DNA from: Isoetes taiwanensis
Lineage: Eukaryota > Streptophyta > Lycopodiopsida > Isoetales > Isoetaceae
Assembly (NCBI GenBank): GCA_021234155.1
Contig: JAJEKV010000005.1
Span: 16,538,089-16,602,088, forward strand
Length of the DNA stretch: 64,000 nt
Direction of reading: 5' to 3'
The notes under the pieces are model-generated. The model ran no database searches. It was not told where the DNA came from and saw only the letters and a program-made list of their open reading frames with translations. The position numbers were made by a program, and so were the translations under genes. This document shows positions 57,453 to 64,000 of this stretch, one piece after another. Within the stretch, counting starts at the first letter, position 1; each line of letters begins with the position of its first letter.

Positions 57453-60400
57453 AATCAGGTTTTTCTTAGCTCCTATAAATCGTAGCTCTATTCCAGCCTT
57501 AATTAAGATTATATTTAAGATCATAGTTCCCGGCATCACAGAATAATATCGTCCTGCATTTGAGACGTGATTTACCTTGCCATGCCATATTCTCACTTTA
57601 ATAAAGACCAGCATGCCTATTTGCCAGAGTTTGCTCTGTAATCTGTGCAAATTGCTGTAGATGTGGTTTCATTAGTGCTAGCTGCAAAGGCATGTGCAAT
57701 GCATTCTTAAGTAATTCAACTCAATGCACCAGCATATGGCTATGACTCTTTTACATTAATTCTTGGAATTTAAAGGACCAAAACATTCCCCTTTGCTTTG
57801 ATGTTGGGCACTGACACATCGTAATGTAGTGCTCTAGTGAGAATTTTGGGGTGACTGTTTAGGACAACATGGTAGTCAATCCACATTTTGATCTACATAC
57901 CTTAGAATCATTTGCTGCTGATGTGTTGCAGAACCAAAACTTCTATATGAAAACGCAACATTTTTGTATTTCTAATGTTGTTAGGCCTCGGTTCTTCAGC
58001 CTGCCATTTCCTTCCTGGGTTTACCTTAATCAAGTATTATCAGCTCATTGTTTGCAAAATGATAAAGAGCGTATATGTGCTGGCACAAGATCAATTCTTG
58101 GTTCGTTTTTGAAGTTATGATGGTGCATATTGCAGCCTGCAGCGGCCTGCTATTGCTGAAAGCTTAATAAAAGTAAAAACTATTTTTTTTCAGCCTGTTA
58201 TCTTAGTGAGTTCGATGTTTTTCAATTTTTTTTAACCACTGGCTTTAGAGACACAGACCTCTTCTCTTGTGTCCCCTTGCGCCACAACTTCTCAAGCTGC
58301 AATTAAATTTGATATATCTGCTTTATCAATTTGTTGAACATTTTAGTTATCCTTGACCAGAACTGTGCTCAATGTGCCTTGCAAAACTGAGTTGCCTTTG
58401 CCATACAGATCAATTGAACTGCTGCAGATACTCTTTTTCTTTGATTTCGGTATCTACTTGCCTTTTGCAATGGCAATGAGATATGAAGGATAGGCAATGT
58501 TTTACACCATTTGTAACCACCTGATCAATTACAGCTAATTATCACAAGATGCATGTAAACTTCTTTGGCACGTTATCTAAGCACTCATTATCAGATACTT
58601 TGGATCAAATCCTTGAGCTTTGTCTAAGTTGCCTCTTGAGGAGCAATGTGGACATATATCAGATGTCAATGGAGGCAGCCTCTTAAAATTCAAAGAAGAA
58701 TTTATTTCATTTAAGTCTCCATTGTCTTGCTGCTCTGTTATTTGCATGTTCAGCAAGAAACATCTCATTTTCGTTATTACATAATCTCTGCAATTGCATC
58801 AGAAGATATTAGTCATATTATGTTTAGGCCTCCGATCTTTTCTTGGATTATAGGGTATGTGCTTATACTCAGTATAATAGGATACCTCTGCATAATAGGC
58901 ATCCGCTAAACTATAGAGTTGGTGAATCATTCGGTCAATGTGTCTTCCCGTGGAGTTCCCTTGTCGGACCTTCATAGATTTCCATAGAAAACTCTATTTC
59001 ACTTTGTATCAAAGGCAAGACTGTATGAAGAATCATAATATCTTAGACAACTTATGAAACAAACAAACAATTGTTAGGACTGCTAAGAACATCCACATGA
59101 ATCTTTGGAGCTTATGACAAGCAGGTTTGCTAATGCACCATATTGTGCTTGGATATGAATGCAAGGGAAGGAGACACAGAGAAGGAGGACCCTAACTGAA
59201 GTTATTTATGCCCTTTAGAACTTGGTAGGAAGTAAAGGATTATGGATGGCACAATGAATACTATTCCATCAGGGGTCTAGAGGGGCCTTGCCTCTGCCCC
59301 TACTGTTGAGGTTTTCAATTTATGCATAGCCCCAATTGCACTCACGCATGCACTGGTTCGCCCCTGCAATCTCTTTGCTTGCAACCTCTTGTATTTTCCT
59401 GTCATTACATAGATTAGCACATTGGTTGTTCTTTTACCTGGTAAAACTGGCCATTGAACTAATGCGTGATTTGTTAATCTAAAATTAAATTCTAGTAAGA
59501 AATACAACCACATCTACTACCAGCTTCTACAAATTCCTGCTTTTAAATAACCATGATATATTATGAAAACAACAAAAATTGAAGGCCCAGTACAACGGCA
59601 TACAGTTCCTAGATGTGGTGTTACTATGATCAATGGTACATATTTATGTAAATGAGATTGAGATGCTGGTTTCTTAGTTGGCAGAGAGGATAAGCTGCCT
59701 CTCAATAGTACAAAATAGTACAGAAATGGTCGAGAGAAACGGCCTCTTGGCCTCTTGGCCATACAGTCCAACAATACAACGAGAACATCAATGCTTTGTG
59801 AGGGAGATGCCTAAGATTATTTACATTTAACTTTTAGCTTGTCTCATTTGGAGTTATGACGAGGCATATTGCTTTTTTGCAGAACTGAAGCCTGCAACAA
59901 CCTGCTATTGCTGAAAGCTTATCAAAACTAAGAGTAAGGGGTAAGAAATCATTGTTGTAGGGGCTTAATTGATGAAGGTTATCATTATTTTGATTCTATG
60001 TTACTAGATTATCTCTTTAGACCACTAGTAAATCATTAGGGATGCATGCTTTCACTTTTAGGCAGAGCAGGGAAAATAGATCCAGTTGTCGATTTTTTTA
60101 ATAAAATACCAATAGAGCCGATTTGTTGAGTTGGGCTGAATTCTTGGGATGTTCTAAGTGCCACGAGAAAAATGCACCTTAGATCATATGTTTGAGTTGC
60201 AATCTGGGCAGATGGGAGACAATTCTCATGAATTAGTTGGAATTATATGATAAACAAATGGAAAAGGATTCAGTGGATGAATGATCCTCTGGAAGGCAAG
60301 ATCCTTGTTGCTTATGGGAGTGAGGCTTCTTTCAATAAATTAAGATCATGAATGATATTAGGCTGTGCTATTGGTTTAGTAGCTGGGTTTACAGGTCAGG

Positions 60401-61359
60401 GAATATCCAGAAATAAGATTGCATACTCTGTGTGTCTCTGACTGCCAGCTATGGCAAATAAGAACTTCCTTCCTTTCTTAGTCAAGTATTCTGTTTGATC
60501 TCTCATAACTTGGGGGCATTACAGTTCGATATTTAATTTAAATTTTGGAGTGTTATCATTTCATGGAATTAATACTTTGGTTAAGTTGGATAAATCTGAA
60601 CGAGAAACTTGGAATGGAGATGTAGAAGGACGTCCTGGAGAATTGGATTTTGCCCTTCTAGCAAGAATTCTTGCTCCATAGATCTTTTTCCCAACAGAAG
60701 GAATTATGGCCTTTAATTTTTAGGTATATGCTGACATTCGACAAGGAGAGGGAGTGTAGGTCTTTCTTTGTTTTGGGAGAAAAGCCATCTCAGGAAAGAC
60801 AAGGCTCTCGTCATACATGGCATGGCAAATAAGCAGTAGTGTTGTAACTGCTTTTTTGCATAACACAATCGCCTGCACGAAATGCCTAAACGTTCTTCTT
60901 TCAACTGAAATGCAGGTAAGTCTACATCTCTATTCAACTTTTCTTTGTTTTGAAGCGCTGTTCCAACTAAACGCAGGGAAGTCCACATCTCTGTCGACTT
61001 CTTTTGTTTTGATCGCTGTTGATGTTTTGTTATCAAACTTTCATCATACTTTTCTTCTGCTGCCCATCTGCAAGAATCTTGCTGGAGACTTTAATGCTCC
61101 TATAGGTCGATGTAGAACTTGAAAATTCTATTTTAACAATTTTGGAGACTAATTTTATACATTGATGTGATTTTGTTTAAAAAATCATCTTGTATACCAA
61201 CCGTCTTGTTACTTTTTTATTGTTTTTATTGGACTTAAAACGCAAAAAAAAATGTATGTTTTAAAATTTCTACAACTCTTTTAATAATGGTTGATATGTG
61301 TTGTATAAAAAACATGATAAATTCCATAATAATGGTTGATATGCAGCTCATTGTAGACA
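57453..61359. other. AT-rich intergenic region, no gene seen
   Basis: Only short frames, none with recognised similarity. A phrase CCTGCTATTGCTGAAAGCTTA with its 5' neighbour is duplicated at 58,147 and 59,901. A 55-bp tandem pair (GCAGGTAAGTCTACATCTCT / GCAGGGAAGTCCACATCTCT and what follows) lies at about 60,905-61,020. AATAATGGTTGATATG is repeated at 61,282 and 61,329. No tRNA or rRNA gene was recognised. Confidence 0.5.
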
Positions 61360-63850
61360 ATGTCCACTAATCCCAAAAAAATAACCAAGAAATGCAAGTT
61401 TACTAACGCAAAAGAGGAGACAAAAAACTTGGAAAGATCCATATACAACCAAGTGCGCCTCATAGTTAGAAATAACCAAACATTATGAAAGTTAGAAGAA
61501 TGAAATTACCACAAAGAGAGTGCATTCTCTATACGTTTGTGGTATATGTAGTAGGTGTTATTTGGAAAAGGACATGATGGAATACAGAAGGACGCATCCA
61601 CATCTAATGAACAAGTTCGTCATGTATTCAAATTGTCATGCCAAAAACAATTTCAAACTCGCCATCATAGCATAGAAAGCACCTTAAAGACATCTTAGGT
61701 ATGGTAGAATACTGGGGAAATTCCATCATTAATATTTTACAATAGTTAGCAGCCCAAGATGGATTGAGATATCTGCTAATTGAAGAAATCATAAAAAAGA
61801 TTGATGAAACATCAACATAAGCGATTGCTATGTTGAATGTGAAACCTTATTCCATGTTTGGATGCAGATGTTCTTAAAAAATTACATACTTTTAGAAAAA
61901 GGATTATTGGTAATGTTCTCCATTATAGTTTAAAATATGAAGTTCAAAAAAGACATTCATTGCATGCCTTATATTGTGCTCTGGATAAAAAGCAAAGATA
62001 TCGATAGAGTAATTAACGAGATAGATGCTACAAGTTTCTCAATAGAGGACACACAAAAATGAATAGCAACATATGATATAAAGCATGCCACATTTCAAAA
62101 TCATATAATTGGTGTCAGATGCGTCTGTTGTTTAAGTTATGTAAAATATGACAGGTGCAGTTAGTGTTGTTTTTGTTGGATGTAGTAGTTCACATTGTGC
62201 TTAAGGCTCAGAACCTTCTGTTGCACCTCTACTAGTTTTTTTATTTTCATAGTTTTGATTCAAAAAAACTTAAACGGATAGCAAAGTACACAAAAGAAAA
62301 TTGATAATGGTTGTCTTTTCATTTATGCATCAAAATTATGGATGGCCTTTCGATAGCTTGTAAAATTTTGTTCGTATATGCACCTTCACCGCATTTCTAG
62401 ACCTTCGTAATTGTATACCTCTAGGATTTTTCAGAAGGAACACAAAGACTTCATCTTGTTGCAATTACTATTTTGCTTGGTGGCGTAAAGCATTACCAAA
62501 AAGGTTTCAAAAGCTTGTAAGTGTTGGATTCAAAAGGCTTGCAAATGTTGGAATGTGATCGTGGAATCATTTAATTGCAATTCCAAGGGCTCATTTACTA
62601 TACAAGCATCCACTAATCCCATATAAACGTGCACATCCTATTGGGAAGATTCAAGTGGAAAAAAAACTTGTACATTATCCATATACAAAATCCAGAGCCC
62701 TTTGGTTTGGAAGGTATAGCTAGAAGCTCTAGTTTTTGTGAAAAAACCACAAAGGTAGCCCTTCTTATATTCTTTTTTTTATGCCTAATTTCTTAAAGCA
62801 AGATGGAATTTATAAGTATCTTCCAGATCTTATTGAAACATGAAAGCATGCCTACTAGTCTACTTTTAAAACAGATTCAAACTTGCCAACAAAAAACTAT
62901 AAATACCTTGGTAAAAACATTTAAAGATGTTTAGATACTGAAATCTTTGTCTATATATTTAGGCAACACTTAAAATGATGCCCAAGATTACATTTAGATA
63001 TCTCACTTGGTGGATCAAATCATTCCTCCTCCGATAAGATAAAATATCATGTGTATGCATTCGTTTGGACTAGTCTTGCCCCCACCCTACTAGAAATTTG
63101 GTAGAAATCACAACCATTTGACATCTCTTTCTTCAAGTTATTTTAGCGTGAAAAATTTATTGATAGTTCTATTGACCATTCATTCCAGCCTTATATTGTG
63201 CTCTAGATAACCAACATAAATTACATGTGGTGGTAATCTTACATCTCAAACATTCACCATTTTATCATTTTGCTAGGTATAGTTTAAATTGTTATTCAAC
63301 GGGGTACTATACCCCTATTATTATTCTACGTGTTCATGATTGCAAATTGGATATAATGTAGGATCCTAAATACCTATGCAGTTGTTTTACAAGCTCTATA
63401 CAATAGACCTCAGTTGCCGATGTGGGTTGCTTTTGTTGGATGTAAATATGCACATTGTTTCAAGCCTTGCTTACTAGGCACTCTTCCTTTGGAACATGAA
63501 ACTAATCAAAGGAAGCGTGATTCGAAAAAGTCCTAACAAGGAAAAATGTCAAAAGAAATTTATTTCAATTTCTTTTGTGTGTGAAATCTTGTATATTCAC
63601 TTATCAATTTTATAGATGGCTACGTAAAATGGGAAAACAATGGATGGAGACCGGTTTGACCTTCGTATATGAATTGGAGAACTACATGAAGCTTCTTGGC
63701 AGCCATGCTATTCCTCATATATGTTTTAGACTTGATATCCTTACAAAATATTTTCATGCTTCTTTGTTGGAAAATCTTTTCATTATTCCCCTCGAATGTT
63801 GAAAGAAGACTAGGACTCAAATGTCCAAAATGAAGCGAAGGGCCCGCTAC
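61360..63850. repeat. Diverged tandem duplication of about 1.25 kb
   Basis: Landmarks recur in order with about 1,245-bp spacing: TCCACTAATCCCA (61,366 and 62,609), CTTGGAAAGATCCATATACAA / CTTGTACATTATCCATATACAA (61,430 and 62,669), CCTTATATTGTGCTCTGGATAA (61,967 and 63,188, as CTCTAGATAA) and TTTTGTTGGATGTAGTAGTTCAC / TTTTGTTGGATGTAAATATGCAC (62,172 and 63,433). The two copies are strongly diverged and carry no recognised protein domain. The unit could be a decayed transposable element. Confidence 0.55.
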
Positions 63851-64000
63851 ATAAAATGTATTACCTCAACTCACATCCCTGAGAAATTGTGCCGCTTGTA
63901 AATGATTCTAACAACTTTGTATTGTGGAATAGCTATTGTGAAAACTCTGGTTTTTTGGAGAAAGGACCCTGTTTATTTCTTTGTTTAGTATTTATGATTT

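Overview
This window is nuclear DNA from a land plant. The evidence is a spliced mitochondrial-type HSP70 gene, a dirigent-family protein, plant-type CACTA, MULE, Ty1/copia and LINE elements, and long AT-rich intergenic stretches. The species cannot be named from the sequence. Only two ordinary host genes are supported: a single-exon dirigent-like gene (14,764-15,276, +) and a five-exon mtHSP70 gene (28,397-30,974, +). Nearly everything else recognisable is mobile-element or satellite sequence, much of it nested or broken.

Left part (1-20.7 kb). A small inverted-repeat element lies at the left edge and has two relatives at 18.45-19.34 kb. A CACTA element on the minus strand (about 1.47-5.37 kb) carries a TNP2-type transposase that has lost its middle. 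Next come non-coding sequence ending in a polypurine tract and a 1.56 kb LTR (8,412-9,970), which abuts a 2 kb satellite of 19-bp units (9,971-12,031). A LINE 3' end closes the satellite. After the dirigent gene and several low-complexity tracts, a 1.26 kb polyadenylated retroposon (19,409-20,671) is framed by a 14-bp target duplication.

Middle (20.7-40.5 kb). Two LINE relics on the minus strand (21.6-22.7 and 23.4-25.2 kb) are followed by an AT-rich stretch with duplicated 200-260 bp blocks, then the mtHSP70 gene. Its second intron appears to be of the GC-AG type. Downstream are a 1.0 kb terminal-inverted-repeat element (33.8-34.8 kb) and a plus-strand LINE (about 35.0-39.57 kb) with ORF1 and an endonuclease start but no reverse-transcriptase core.

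Right part (40.5-64 kb). A Ty1/copia element on the minus strand (40.59-44.7 kb and beyond) contains a 93-bp LINE insertion with an 18-bp target duplication. Its LTR appears to be split by a very large Mutator-like element (44,709-56,315, about 11.6 kb). That element has long inverted ends, a near-perfect 9-bp target duplication, a decayed MULE transposase with a SWIM zinc finger, and internal arrays built from the same AAACACC motif as its ends. It also holds a nested foldback element and C2H2 zinc-finger coding sequence that may have been captured. The last 7.7 kb is AT-rich, with a diverged 1.25 kb tandem duplication and no recognisable gene.
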